A stretch of 64,000 nucleotides of DNA from Paraescarpia echinospica (Eukaryota; Annelida; Polychaeta; Sabellida; Siboglinidae). The translations under genes were made by a program, and so were the position numbers. Positions 23,311 through 35,079 of the stretch are shown here, one piece after another (the stretch's first letter is position 1; every line of letters begins with the position of its first letter). The stretch is from positions 24,529,151-24,593,150 of the forward strand of contig CM034543.1 in NCBI GenBank assembly GCA_020002185.1, given 5' to 3'. The notes beneath the pieces were generated by a model. The model was not told the DNA's origin and made no database searches. It saw only the letters and a program-made list of their open reading frames with translations.

Positions 23311-23589
23311 CTTTACTGTTTAACCTTTTAAACATTTTATATTTGTATTCGTATAAATGTATTGTCTTACAAATGAACGCAAATGAACTCGATTTGTTAG
23401 TATGGGTCTCAAACACCTAGACCGACCGGAGCGGACCAGGACCAAATCTTCTTCTTCCCCTAGCTCCCGTGCGGGGTTGGGTAAACCTTAATGGGCCTGA
23501 ATTTTAGTTTCCGGACATGAACGGGTTTTAGGCATTTACATATGTGTCGGAACAGGATTGGAATTGGTAATTTTGGACCTAGGCCAATG

Positions 23590-23790
23590 GTAGACACACG
23601 CACACTCGACTATAGAAACAATCACGATCGCTCATACGCGCATCCGCACGCACACTTGCCCATACAACCATCACGTATACATGCGCATGCACCCGCAAAT
23701 GCACACGAACACATAATGCACTCACGCAAGCACATGGTGTACACAGCCATCTCATATACACGCCGCACACTTGCATAAACAGCGCTCTCC
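23590..23790. repeat. CA/CG-rich microsatellite
   Basis: Degenerate CACACG/CGCACAC sequence that also precedes other CUB first-half exons. No gene. Confidence 0.6.
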
Positions 23791-23820
23791 ATTGTAGTGA
23801 ATACATAAAACAGCATGTGA

Positions 23821-24462
23821 GCTTATGTTGACTGCGTTGTGTTGTCACAAGCTGTGCCGGGGTGTAAGGTTATGTTCGTTGCGTTGTGTTGTCACTAGCT
23901 GTGCCGGGATGTAACCTTATGTTCGTTGCGTTGTGTTGTCACTAGCTGTGCGGGGATGTAAGCTTATGTTCGTTGCGCTGTGTTGCCACTAGCTGTGCCA
24001 GGATGTAAGGTTATATTCGTTGCATTGTGGTGCCATTAGCTGTGCCGGGATGTAAGGTTATGTTCGTTGCGTTGTGTTGCCACTAGCTATGCCGGGATGT
24101 AAGGTTGTGTTCGTTGCGTTGTGTTGCCACTAGCTATGCCGGGATGTAAGGTTGTGTTCGTTGCGTTGTGTTGCCACTAGCTGTGCCGGGATGTAAGGTT
24201 GTGTTCGTTGCGTTGTGTTGCCACTAGCTGTGCGGGGATGTAAGGTTGTGTTCGTTGCGTTGTGTTGCCACTAGCTGTGCCGGGATGTAAGGTTATGTTC
24301 GTTGCATTGTGTTGCCACTAGCTGTGCCAGGATGTAAGGTTATGTTCGTTGCGTTGTGTTGTCACTAGCTGAGCCGGGATGTAACCTTATGTTCGTTGCG
24401 TTGTGTTGTCACTAGCTATGCCGAGATGTAGGCTTATGTTCGCTGCGTTGTGTTGCCACTAG
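23821..24462. repeat. 47-bp splice-acceptor minisatellite, about 14 units
   Basis: Same 47-bp unit as 8,763-9,117, expanded to about 14 copies, the last ending in the true acceptor of the exon at 24,463. Nearly every unit keeps CACTAG followed by CTGTGCCGGGATGT. In the exon phase a decoy reads 14 codons and then hits the TAG of the next unit's acceptor. Confidence 0.9.
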
Positions 24463-24590
24463 CTGTGCTGGGATGTGGCCTCGAACCAGCCGTACTGACA
24501 GGGAGTGGGACGTTTGGCGTCAATGCGTCGCAATACAACGTCAACATGAGATGTGGTTGGGAGATCGTTGTTACTTCATCCAAAACCAAC
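24463..24590 (+). CDS. exon: cassette B, CUB3 first half
   Basis: Acceptor CCACTAG to 24462, donor GTAAAT at 24591; 128 nt, phase 1 to 0. Reads VLGCGLEPAVLTGSGTFGVN and ends MRCGWEIVVTSSKTN. Same length as the cassette A twin at 9,118. Confidence 0.82.
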
Positions 24591-25319
24591 GTAAATGCTT
24601 TTATCGTTTGAACATGTTTATGTGAAACTCCGTAATGAATCGTTTCGCGGAATGACTAAAACCTTCAGTCATCATGCGATTATTATTATTATATGTAAAC
24701 ATTGTTGGTGAAGGAAAGCTCGATGGATGTCACACACACAGTTCTGACTGTGACGGAGGCATACACAGACATAATGGATCCGTTCATCGTTGATCTCTAT
24801 ATAGATCAGTGCCGTTAATTCTTTACCAAGGCGTGTGTACATTTCAAGAGCGTCTGACAAATCAATCTTTCCTGCATACAATTCTCGCTTATACGAGTTT
24901 GTTCTGTATTTTAGAAAGACATTTATGGCCAAATGTCAACAAAATATACCACAGAATATCCGACAACTGCAAATATGCTGCATCCATTTTGTAAGTTTCA
25001 CGGACGTTGTTGCCAGACAATTGGTAACGTGAGCTAAAATACTCAATGGGCATCTCTTCCATTTGAAACCCATCTTATGTTATCTTTCCAACATTGTATC
25101 TAGTGATTTAATATTATTTCCATATTTCTGTTTACTCTATACATAGGTCTATATATACTTAATTACATTACTTCTTCGTATGAAAATTATCGATGGTTAC
25201 ATACCATTATTGCATTGATGTTTCGGTTTTGCATACTTAATCTATAAAGAATAAATTAATATTTTCCTGCAGAATACCTCACAATTATACTAAAATATCA
25301 AGGAACAAAATACAACTAT

Positions 25320-25765
25320 CTAGGGGCGGATTTAGAGATGGTAGTCGGAGAGCTGATCAACAACCTCCACTGACGGTCGACGCAAATTCATATTCGGTGA
25401 TCAGAGCCGGACGTTAACACGACTTCTCTGTCGCACTGTCGGTTCATTCATGGCTTCGGAAGACGGGTGGGAGTCGAGAGCTGTTTTTGCAGCCGCGCCG
25501 CCGTCTCTTCAGGTCTTCTTCGGCTTTTCCGCTGTCTCGGCTGGCTCGACAGCGACTTCGAAAGAGGGGAGGTGCTGTTGATTTTTTTCGCCGCCGGGTC
25601 GCCTTAGGTTCAGCTTATCGTAACATAAACGGGGGCATATTCCAAACGTCTAGGGGGTCACGGTAATGGGAACCCATTCAAAAAGGTCTGGGGGGCACGC
25701 CAAATTGTAAAAGTCAAGGGAGTGGCACATGCACCCAGGCCCCCTGGATCCGTCTATGACTATTC
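25320..25765. mobile_element. possible MITE with GGGGCGGAT end
   Basis: A GC-rich island in an AT-rich intron. It begins AGGGGCGGATTTAGAGATG and ends CCCCTGGATCCGTCTATGAC, whose complement (GTCATAGACGGATCCAGGGG) weakly matches the start. That end style resembles hAT-type MITEs. No transposase, and target duplication not confirmed. Confidence 0.35.
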
Positions 25766-26146
25766 GTTTCACGTTCACAACAATAATTAAAACACTCACG
25801 CATGGAACTTTTTTATATTTAAGATAAATTTGTATTGTATTTTTTTTAATTTCCATTAAAAATAACTCAAAATCATAGATAAACACCACAGAAAATATGG
25901 CAACAATCGTTCATTTGTTCACAACACTAATTAGTTAATTTTAAGCACTGCAGCTACGTTGCCAAAATTCTACCAAACATTTTCACAAACACGATATTTT
26001 TACGTATAGACCAGTTGTAGGTCTGTGTAGTCTTCCTACGGTTCTACATTTAAAGCATGTTTTATATATACTCAATATATTGATAACCGATCTTTATTAT
26101 GGTCTATTTTCGCATGTGTTTCTTCTTTGACCTTTCCCTTTATTAG

Positions 26147-26387
26147 GAGGCTGACTATGAAATTCGGTTGGAGTTCATAAAGTTCAACATCGATAAAGAT
26201 TACGACGCCGTTTATATATACGCCGGGAAGGATGAAGCCGCGCCATTGCTAGACAAATACACCGGAGACGACGCGCCGTCAACAAATGAAGCACGCAATA
26301 AATACATGTTTGTGTCTTTTAAAACTAACCTACGTGAAAAACCAAAAGGGCTTGGCTTCGAGATAAGATATGCGGCTATACCTCATG
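26147..26387 (+). CDS. exon: cassette B, CUB3 second half
   Basis: Acceptor TTTATTAG to 26146, donor GTAAGTAT at 26388; 241 nt, phase 0 to 1. Reads EADYEIRLEFIKFNIDKDYD, VYIYAGKDEAAPLL, LGFEIRYAA. As in the twin at 11,645, the second CUB Cys pair is absent. Confidence 0.82.
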
Positions 26388-27484
26388 GTAAGTATGACTT
26401 CAGTGAAAACATATCATTATGTGTAAAATAAGTGTTACAGAAACGGCATTTTAAATTACGTTCAGCAGAATAAACTCCTTCCGGAATAAGTTTGCTACGA
26501 CCACTAACCATAATATACTTACATTGAAGTAGCTCAACACGCCGTATCAGAGCGTGCGATGTGTGGCTTTAGGCTTTGTTGACAAGCCTTTGAAATTCTA
26601 ACGTCATTTTCAGGAGTTGGCCGATTACACAACGGCTAAAGTGGACTTACATCATACGCATATATTATCGACTGGTACTTTAAGCATATATTTTGAGAAG
26701 TTATTTTCGAATGAGTGAACTATTTAAGATAAACTAACGATACACGTAGACGTCGGGACGTGCTGACTGAATATTGGGGAACTAAGTCTCACGAAAACCC
26801 GTCAACTGAATCCTCCCTAGAGGGTCAAAATAAACGTTCAACGACGCCCTCTTGCCGAAACACTGCAGGGCTTAGCTTATCTTCAGCCCCGGCCAGGAAT
26901 ATTGGGGACAAGCCACGGGTATGACGCCCATGACACCAATAGAAGCCACTCGCGCTGCGAAAACAAGCCACAATTCTTTTTTACACAATTCTGTTTCATA
27001 AAATATAACATGTTTCATGTTTAACTCCCAGTCACCGATGTATCCGACTAGTTAATAGTTATAACGATAATCATTGACATGGGACAGACAAGCAGGCTAC
27101 CCTTCCGCTGACGTAACTGCTCGACGTTACGAGTTGTCTCAACGGTTTATGTCGGTGGCTAACGTATCTCGCACTGTGTCTATTCACTCCCATCAACATA
27201 TAGGTCTTACTCGGGTCTGTACACGTACGTTTAATGCTGGCAGTACATTTTATTTGGATTTGTCCGATTTGTATACCTACCAATCTCTGAGTTTAAAAAT
27301 CCGTGACAAATTGTTCGTTGATAGGCTGTACAAGCCAAGCAAGTTATGTATTCTGAGGCACATTCGAAGTCTCTCGTATAATGTGGAATGACCTTCAGTG
27401 GAAATTAATACCACATCTCAACCAAAATTAAACATGCATTCATGCAAAGCAGGCCCATACAGAAACTGTGTTTTCTTCTTGTAG
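26388..27484. other. intron, nothing recognised
   Basis: Mixed-composition intron. The 105-codon frame at 27,074 has no recognisable family and no splice context, so it is not called. No repeat structure seen. Confidence 0.4.
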
Positions 27485-27589
27485 ACCCGTGTAACTCACA
27501 GCCTTGCAAGCATGGGGGCACTTGCAATAGGCAATGGATAGGTTACAACTGTATTTGCGCGACTGGCTATGAAGGAAACAATTGTCAAG
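27485..27589 (+). CDS. exon: cassette B, EGF-like module
   Basis: Acceptor TTCTTGTAG to 27484, donor GTAAAC at 27590; 105 nt, phase 1 both ends. Nearly identical to 12,618-12,722 (YNCIC for YSCTC). Complete six-Cys EGF. This exon closes cassette B. Confidence 0.9.
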
Positions 27590-27999
27590 GTAAACAGTAT
27601 TTCCTTTTTGTTGATGTGTGCACTAACAAAAACAAAAATACTTGTTTTCGGGAGGGGATATCGTCGTGGTTTGTAGACGGCTGTACTTGATCATCTTCAT
27701 GATTACGTCAGAATTCAGAAACCAAGAAACCAAATCCTTAGTTCAACATTACGTGCCAGAGGCCGCAACATGAAACAGATGGTTTCGCGAAGTATTCGTA
27801 CCCGACGTTTAGTGACAATTACCTAAGCTTTAACACTTACATTTTACGAATATTAAAAATTACAATAATACATCCACACATTATCAATAAACAGATTAGG
27901 AACTTTTAACCGGAAAAATCCCTTAATCAAACTGAAATTTCTAAAACAAAATAGTATTACGGAACTTTTGTGGGTTCGTAGACGAACATCTGAAAGTTT

Positions 28000-28385
<386 letters not shown>

Positions 28386-28794
28386 AAGGTTTTCTTCCTA
28401 GATTCTTTGCACCTCGTGCGCCTAACTCGCCAGCGAATTGTTTGTCTGCTTACCGTTGAATAAAATGTATCATTTTTATTTTGTTGATTCCCCGTGGATT
28501 AAAGGTGACGGTATCGCACCGGACAATAGACGACGGTTAGCAGCGTTTGAGGTGTTTTCTGTGATAGGCTGTTCCGAGCTCCATAAATCGTCCACCGATC
28601 AGTTGACGACTTTTATATAACTTGAAATAATCGTAGAAAACGGGGTAGCGTTGCGAATGTTACGGGAAACTGTCTGCGGAGTATACGTGTACGTACTGAC
28701 ATCCAGTGGATGGGAATTGTTGCTAGCGTAATTACGAGCAAACGTTTATATGTATGTATATATGTTTTCTAATTCTTTCCTCCAAGACACTATG

Positions 28795-29280
28795 CATTTA
28801 TGACGCCTAACTATCTGGGTTCATCTACGACATTTCTGACGCCTAACTATCAGGGGGTTCATCTACGACATTTCTGACGCTTAACTGTCAGGGGTTCATC
28901 AACGACATTTCTGACGCCTAACTGTCAGTGGTTCAACTACGACATATCTGACGCCTAACTGTCAGGGGTTCATCTACGACATTTCTGATGCCTAACTGTC
29001 AGTGGTTCATCTACGATATTTCTGACGCCTAACTGTCAGGGGTTCATCTACGACATTTATGACGCCTAACTGTCAGGGGTTCATCTATGACATTTCTGAC
29101 GCCTAACTGTCAGGGGTTCATCTACGACATTTATGACGCCTAACTGTCAGGGGTTCATCTACGACATTTCTGACGCCTAACTGTCAGGGATTCGTCTACG
29201 ACATTTCTGACGCCTAACTCTCAGAGGTTCACCTACGACATTTCTGACGCCTAACTGTCAGGGCTTCCTCTTCGACATAC
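28795..29280. repeat. 37-bp minisatellite, about 13 copies
   Basis: Unit GACGCCTAACTGTCAGGGGT followed by TCATCTACGACATTTCT, diverged by single substitutions. It lies in the intron after cassette B. Confidence 0.9.
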
Positions 29281-29599
29281 CAGAAGAAAAGTAACACTAT
29301 TATTTGTTTTCCAAATTCACCATGAGTTTCAAGGTCGTACCCGGCGGATGAGCATTTTAGGTAGTGATCAGAAGTACGACAACCTTCTTTGGGTCGTAAT
29401 GTTTACTTGGTGTTGAGTAGTATATATCTTGGAGCACGCACCCACACATATGCACACGCACGCTCACACGCCCGCTCGCTCGTACGCACACGCACATACA
29501 TACACGCACGCACGCTAGCACGTATGATACACACACGCATCATTACATTTTCTAACGTACACGGCGATAACCTTATCAACATCAACTTCCTTCCTATAG

Positions 29600-29710
29600 A
29601 TACCAATGCATGTATATCACAGCCATGCAAACATGGTGGCTCTTGCACAATCACTGGAACAGACTACAAATGCATTTGCAGCACTCTTTTTGTCGGAAAC
29701 AGTTGTCAGG
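29600..29710 (+). CDS. exon: EGF-like module 3
   Basis: Acceptor TTCCTATAG to 29599, donor GTAAGT at 29711; 111 nt, phase 1 both ends. Six-Cys EGF beginning DTNACISQPCKHGGSC and closing GNSCQG. Closest relatives in the window are the EGF exons at 31,011 and 31,571 (same length, KHGG/QHGG signature), so this is a small tandem EGF expansion. Confidence 0.88.
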
Positions 29711-30089
29711 GTAAGTGATATGTCCTTACTGTTGGCGTATTATTATTATTGTTATATAAATATATACAGATATGTATGTATGTAATTGTTATATTATGTA
29801 TGTATGTATCCAAAACTACTAAGGACATGATCTTAGGGACATACCCTCGCGCGCATGCACACACGCACACGCGCACACGTGCACACACACACCATATTAT
29901 GTAATACATAACTTGGCGATGGCTTATTCACAACGTGGTTTCTTCCTGTAAATATAAATGTGTGTAACTGAAAGCCACGGAAACACGACGGCACTCATAC
30001 GAGCCCGATAATAAATGCTCTTGCAGGAGTGTGTGTGTGTGTGTGTGTGTGATGGAAAATAAATTATGGTCGTGTTTAGTGATGATATT

Positions 30090-30620
30090 TTGATGCGTAT
30101 ATCTAGAAAGCTAGATACTGGTCTCAGCTTTGACATCGGACATGAAGAAGGTGCACCAGTAATGTCCACTGTGTTCGAGAAGCTACAACTAGAAGCTGCC
30201 AGTAACATACAGGGTATTTCTGACCACCGTCTCACCAGACTCCAGAGAGTGCATCATGCTGCATCCTGTCTCATAACCAGAACTAAGAAACACGATCACG
30301 CCTCTCCTGTTCTGACTGCGCTTCACAGGCTGCCGATTAAACAACGCACCGAGTACCACTATTCCTGCTGCAGTTTAGCAGTTTACACGGCCTGACTGAC
30401 CTGCTAACTAAACACCAGTCTACTCGCACGTTACGCTCCGCTGACGCTCATCGGCTAAATGCTTTGTACTCAAAGCGACAAAGCTTTTTAACATGCATTG
30501 CCAAGTCTCTGGAACAATTTGCCCATTACCATGCGCACACATAGACTGCTACTGAACGTTGAAGAAGCAACTGAAGATACTTCTTTTTAAACATGCTTTT
30601 CCCCTCGATGAAATGTGCGT
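30090..30620 (+). mobile_element. LINE reverse-transcriptase C-terminus (+ strand)
   Basis: Encodes the common LINE ORF2 end: ISDHRLTRLQRVHHAASCLI, then SPVLTALHRLPIKQRTEYHY, and after a frame break an AKSLEQFAHY-type segment near 30,500. Frameshifts are present; RT core motifs lie outside the fragment. A GT microsatellite run precedes it. Confidence 0.75.
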
Positions 30621-30715
30621 GCAGTCACGAACATTGGATATTTGTATCCACGTTCTGCTGTTAATATTATTTATTATTCTTTAAAATTGTATTTTAGCAT
30701 GTTTTAAAGAAATGC

Positions 30716-30957
<242 letters not shown>

Positions 30958-31010
30958 GTCTCTGTGTATACATGGAATTGCCATATTCAACATGTGCTTC
31001 CATCCTGTAG

Positions 31011-31121
31011 ATATTAAGGCATGTAAGTCAAATCCATGCAAACATGGTGGCACTTGCACAATGAACGGAACTGGCTATAAATGCATTTGTACGACTGTTT
31101 TTGAAGGAAACAATTGTCAAG
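31011..31121 (+). CDS. exon: EGF-like module 4
   Basis: Acceptor ATCCTGTAG to 31010, donor GTAAGT at 31122; 111 nt, phase 1 both ends. Reads DIKACKSNPCKHGGTC and closes GNNCQG, with all six EGF cysteines. Confidence 0.88.
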
Positions 31122-31480
31122 GTAAGTGTTGTGTTTTTAATGTGAATGTATTATTCTAGGTATGGTAGGTACTTACGACATTATGCAAGTACGCCAACGT
31201 TCTTAGGGTGTAAAGTTTGTCTTAGTGTTGATAACATTTAACAGGGCGTGCGCGCGCACACGTCTAGGAAGAAGTACGCCAACGTTCTTGGTAACATTAA
31301 CTTGATATTAATGAGAAAAGTTGACAGTAATAGTACGTACGCTACCACACACAGGTGCACGCACAAGCACGCACAGAAACACACACACAATCACATTCAC
31401 AGACACAAGCCCGCCAGCACGCTCACATACGAACTCAGTTTATATATTATATATAAAATATATATAATATATATTACATG

Positions 31481-31512
<32 letters not shown>

Positions 31513-31570
31513 TGCGCGTGCGTGCGTGTGTGTGTGACGGTGCCATGTTCAATGTGTTTCCTGCCTGCAG
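31122..31570. other. intron with GT/GC microsatellite
   Basis: Short intron. Imperfect CA repeat near 31,350-31,400, AT palindromic repeat near 31,440-31,475 and GTGTGCGTGC repeat at about 31,480-31,537 just upstream of the acceptor. Confidence 0.55.
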
Positions 31571-31681
31571 ATATTAACCCGTGTAAGTCACAGCCATGTC
31601 AACACGGTGGCACTTGCACGAAGCACGGATCAGATTACAAATGCACTTGCGACAGTGTTTTTGAAGGAACAAATTGTCATG
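31571..31681 (+). CDS. exon: EGF-like module 5
   Basis: Acceptor CTGCCTGCAG to 31570, donor GTAAGT at 31682; 111 nt, phase 1 both ends. Reads DINPCKSQPCQHGGTC and closes GTNCHG, with six EGF cysteines. Confidence 0.88.
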
Positions 31682-32733
31682 GTAAGTGATGGTCTTACTG
31701 TTGATGCAATTCTCTACGCATGCCCAAATCTACAGACTTCGTGATAACAAGGAAGCCAACGTTCTTAAGGCAGTGCTCACCTCATCGCATACACATGGCT
31801 GACTTTTATTCGCGAAATGTAACTTTCATGTTCTTACAGGACCTCTTCTGGGTTTTATTACTTCCTCTTATGTTTGAAATATCAAAACAAAATTAGGATC
31901 AGCGTGTTTGTCTAGGTAGGGTCGGGTCACTGGAAACACATAATGTTTTGCACATGCCTAACCTGAAAAACTATTCAGTTTCTGCATACACCCAACGGCA
32001 TGTGTGAATGTCATTATTATCTTTACGACGCCATCAAACACGGCTTTAAAATAATGTAATTATGTTGAACATGCCAGGATTCAAATAAAAAATGTTCAAC
32101 CTCGAATGACGTGAACAATTACTTGACATTTATTCGCACATTCAGCGATATATTTGTATATCTCGTTATTATTTTTACGATGATGTAAAATACATTCAAT
32201 TCTGTCGTGGCAATTTCGCATACAGCTTTTTGAAATATTGAGTCCCCAAGACCGACCCCACCGGACGCCCCTGGGAGAATTCGTAAAAGAATGATCCACT
32301 CTGTTTATTATACACATACAAACATAAACACACATATAAATACAAACACACACACGCACACACGCACGCGCGCACAAACACACACACACTTTTATGTACT
32401 CTCTTTTCCCGTTATATGGCCTTGATGTGTGTTATTATACTAACATGTCGCAGTTGTCTTATGTAATACCAGGTATACGTGATATTTAATGCAATTTAAT
32501 TCTAATCCACATGATAAATTGCTTAAACCAAAAAAAGAGCAGTAATTAACTTTAATTAAAAGTTTTTTCATGTGTGAATTTGGTATGCCGATTTGCTACT
32601 ATTATTCTGCATACTAAATTCACTTATCAATAATTGCTAGCCGTTGAATGTTGTTTGTGTTTTCACTGCGTGTGTAACATTTGGCCTGTAACTGGATTTA
32701 CGGGATATCTAACGGTATCCCTTTATTTCCCAG
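31682..32733. other. intron, little recognised
   Basis: AT-rich intron with a CA microsatellite at about 32,340-32,385. No gene or mobile element recognised. Confidence 0.4.
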
Positions 32734-32844
32734 TTGCCAATCCATGCGGAAGTCAGCCATGTGTAAACAACGGGACTTGCAACGTGGTGGGAGTAAACAT
32801 CGAATGCACCTGCCAACCAGGGTACATCGGAGAGACATGCGAAG
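32734..32844 (+). CDS. exon: EGF-like module 6
   Basis: Acceptor TATTTCCCAG to 32733, donor GTACAC at 32845; 111 nt, phase 1 both ends. Reads VANPCGSQPCVNNGTCNVVG and closes GYIGETCEG, with six EGF cysteines. It is more diverged from the three preceding EGF exons. Confidence 0.88.
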
Positions 32845-32917
32845 GTACACAGTGTATTATTTTATAAACGAATTGGGTGACAACGTCTTAAATGTGTCCG
32901 AAAGTGGTAAATAGAGC

Positions 32918-33790
32918 AGTATTCCATAGTAGCAAAAATAGATAAGCGAGCGAAAAATGAACAACTGTCAAACACGTCCCGAAAACGCCTTTTGAAGGAC
33001 TGTTAGTACCATTACGGTTCGTCGGATCCCAACAATATTGATGTCGTTTGAAAGTTTAAGCTTTCTGCTATTCAAATATGTAAATGGTTTCCTGATAATC
33101 ATTCCTAAAATTAACTAAAACGGACCTACAACCGTGCCCGTTCCGGTGTATAGACACTGCGAACGATGTTGTTTCGTCGACACAGTTCACCAATCTACCG
33201 ATTGAGGCACCACTATCTGATTTCATGGTATAAGCTCCACCCACTTTCAAACGGCTGCTAAAATGACATACGCGAAGTAGGCGTGACGTCACAATCACGT
33301 ATATCAACCAACCAACGCAACGAATTTAGACCCGTTGGGTGGCGTACGTTATTGTGACGTCACGCCGACGTAGCGATATATCGGTTTCGCTGCGATCAAA
33401 GCACATCAATTTCGCCGCGGTTTAAAAGTGGGTGGAGCTTACAACATGAAATCAAGAAATGGTGACGTGCGCATGTCTGAACCTATGCAAATGAGGAAAA
33501 CAGCGCCGCAATCGGAAGATTAGTGTACTTAGTACCCGCCGCCAACATCGTTCGGAACCGTACAGTTCACCGAAAACGGCGTGATAGTAGGTCCTTTTAT
33601 CGGTGTTCTTTAAACGGTTACCGGGAAATCTAGATGACGCTAGAATAACAAAAGTGCATCCTTTCAAATGATACCAAGATCGTCGGGACAGGACGAGCCG
33701 TGAGGGTGCTAGCGACCGTAGAATTTCATGTTTTGGACGTGTTCTGAGTCGTTCATTTTTCGCTCCCTTATCTATTTTTGATAGTAGTCA
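32918..33790. mobile_element. foldback DNA element, about 870 bp
   Basis: Two long facing arms. The left arm (AAAAATAGATAAGCGAGCGA, ATTTCATGGTATAAGCTCCA, GTGACGTCACAATCACG) is mirrored by the right (ACGTTATTGTGACGTCACG, GTGGGTGGAGCTTACAACAT, TATCTATTTTTGATAG). The arms are about 380 bp and imperfect, with a short centre near 33,310-33,340. No coding capacity; it contains CRE-like TGACGTCA in both arms. Confidence 0.75.
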
Positions 33791-34424
33791 CAACAACGCG
33801 GTTTACATTACCACCATAAAACTAATGCTCCCCATTCCAATAGCTGTTATCTCAATTAACTACAGTGTCCATGCGTTTTAATGTGCGGCCTTTAAATAAT
33901 AAACAAATGATGACATTACGTAGATGTCACCATATCTAGAGACGATCTTAAAAAAGAAGTTTTGAATCGCGTTTTGGTGAACCAAACATGTACAAGTTTA
34001 GAAGAAATAAGAAAGAAACCCTCGATGCGAGAAATGTTTGTCAAAAGGGATTAGCTAGTTTCCCACAACTAGCTCTCAAGAACTGCCGTTTCTTGTTAGA
34101 ATGTGATTCATGTTTGTATTCTTGAAATTAATACTTTTACAATATCATTTTGTTTTCGATCTGTTCTGTCGTCCTACATTGAGTTACCATGCTTGATAGC
34201 AACTCGGTGAATGGACAACAGGTCTACAATAGCATTGTTCTCGTGACAGTACAGGACATGTTTCTGTATGCTGGACATGCCACACCATTAAACGAAAAAT
34301 AGGGGCGATGGCTAACATAGAGTAGGGTACAATAATTATTAGTTCGAAAATAGCCAAACATATTGCACCACTTATTTATATAAACTATGTGTTCCTTTGT
34401 TAGTTGTTAATGCCTTGTCTCAGC

Positions 34425-34571
34425 ACAAGACTGGATTATTGATTATATATATATATATTCAATATGTTACCCTATTGGCTGGCGAAGATCACACGGGTTT
34501 GACTAATGAGATTTCATTACCAGCGAATTATCTAATAACTACGTGACTAGCTCTCAATAATCCAGTCTTGT
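34425..34571. repeat. short MITE: 18-bp inverted repeat around an AT core
   Basis: ACAAGACTGGATTATTGA at 34,425-34,442 and its exact complement at 34,554-34,571. The interior starts with an AT microsatellite. Total about 147 bp. Confidence 0.85.
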
Positions 34572-34845
34572 ATATATATATGTTGATATTATTCAGTGTG
34601 GAAGGAGTTAAACAAATGATTAAACACATATAAGAACGATTGCGTTGCATTTCATATGAAAATAAACAATTTCTAAATGTCTTTAAGATGAACAGCTGCA
34701 ACACAACATAGCACATTTTCTAGCAGTGGTAATGATATTAAAATAACAAAATGTGATCTTTCACCACATGTATATTAAAAGTATGTGAAAAAGATTCCGC
34801 ATTATATGCTGTCGTTTTACGTAAGCATATGAATGCGTGTTTTAG

Positions 34846-35076
34846 ATATGCAAGAAATGGCTATGTGTTCAAGCAGTGTTCGGATTTGCGCGGACGTTTG
34901 TGCTGAAAGCTACTTTGTGAATAGAGCTTTTGCAACATGTTCAGACTGTCGCAAATATCTGACATGCAACAGTGATCACGGACACGTGAAGTCCTGCCCA
35001 CATAAACCGTTCTGGGGCTTCAACTTTGACACACAGGAATGTCAGTACATGTCACCGCACTGCTTTGTTTGCGAAG
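34846..35076 (+). CDS. exon: peritrophin-A-like (chitin-binding type 2) module
   Basis: Acceptor GTGTTTTAG to 34845, donor GTAGGC at 35077; 231 nt, phase 1 both ends. The Cys pattern and aromatics fit CBM14/peritrophin-A: AFATCSDCRKYLTC, a short Gly/His turn, SCPHKPFWGFNFDTQECQYM and a last Cys pair. The family binds chitin and related glycans through conserved aromatic residues in the YxxC and F..F.. parts. Extra cysteines (MCSSS...CADVC) precede the core, so the fold may be extended. It could be a diverged relative rather than a chitin binder. Confidence 0.65.
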
Positions 35077-35079
35077 GTA

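Noticed and set aside
27074..27391. 105-codon open frame in a cassette B intron
   Set aside because: No recognisable domain, no splice context and no counterpart in cassette A.
28795..29280. Regular 37-bp repeats that look array-like
   Set aside because: Direct tandem minisatellite without unique spacers in an animal intron; not CRISPR. Same for 2,813-2,998 and 35,080-36,615.
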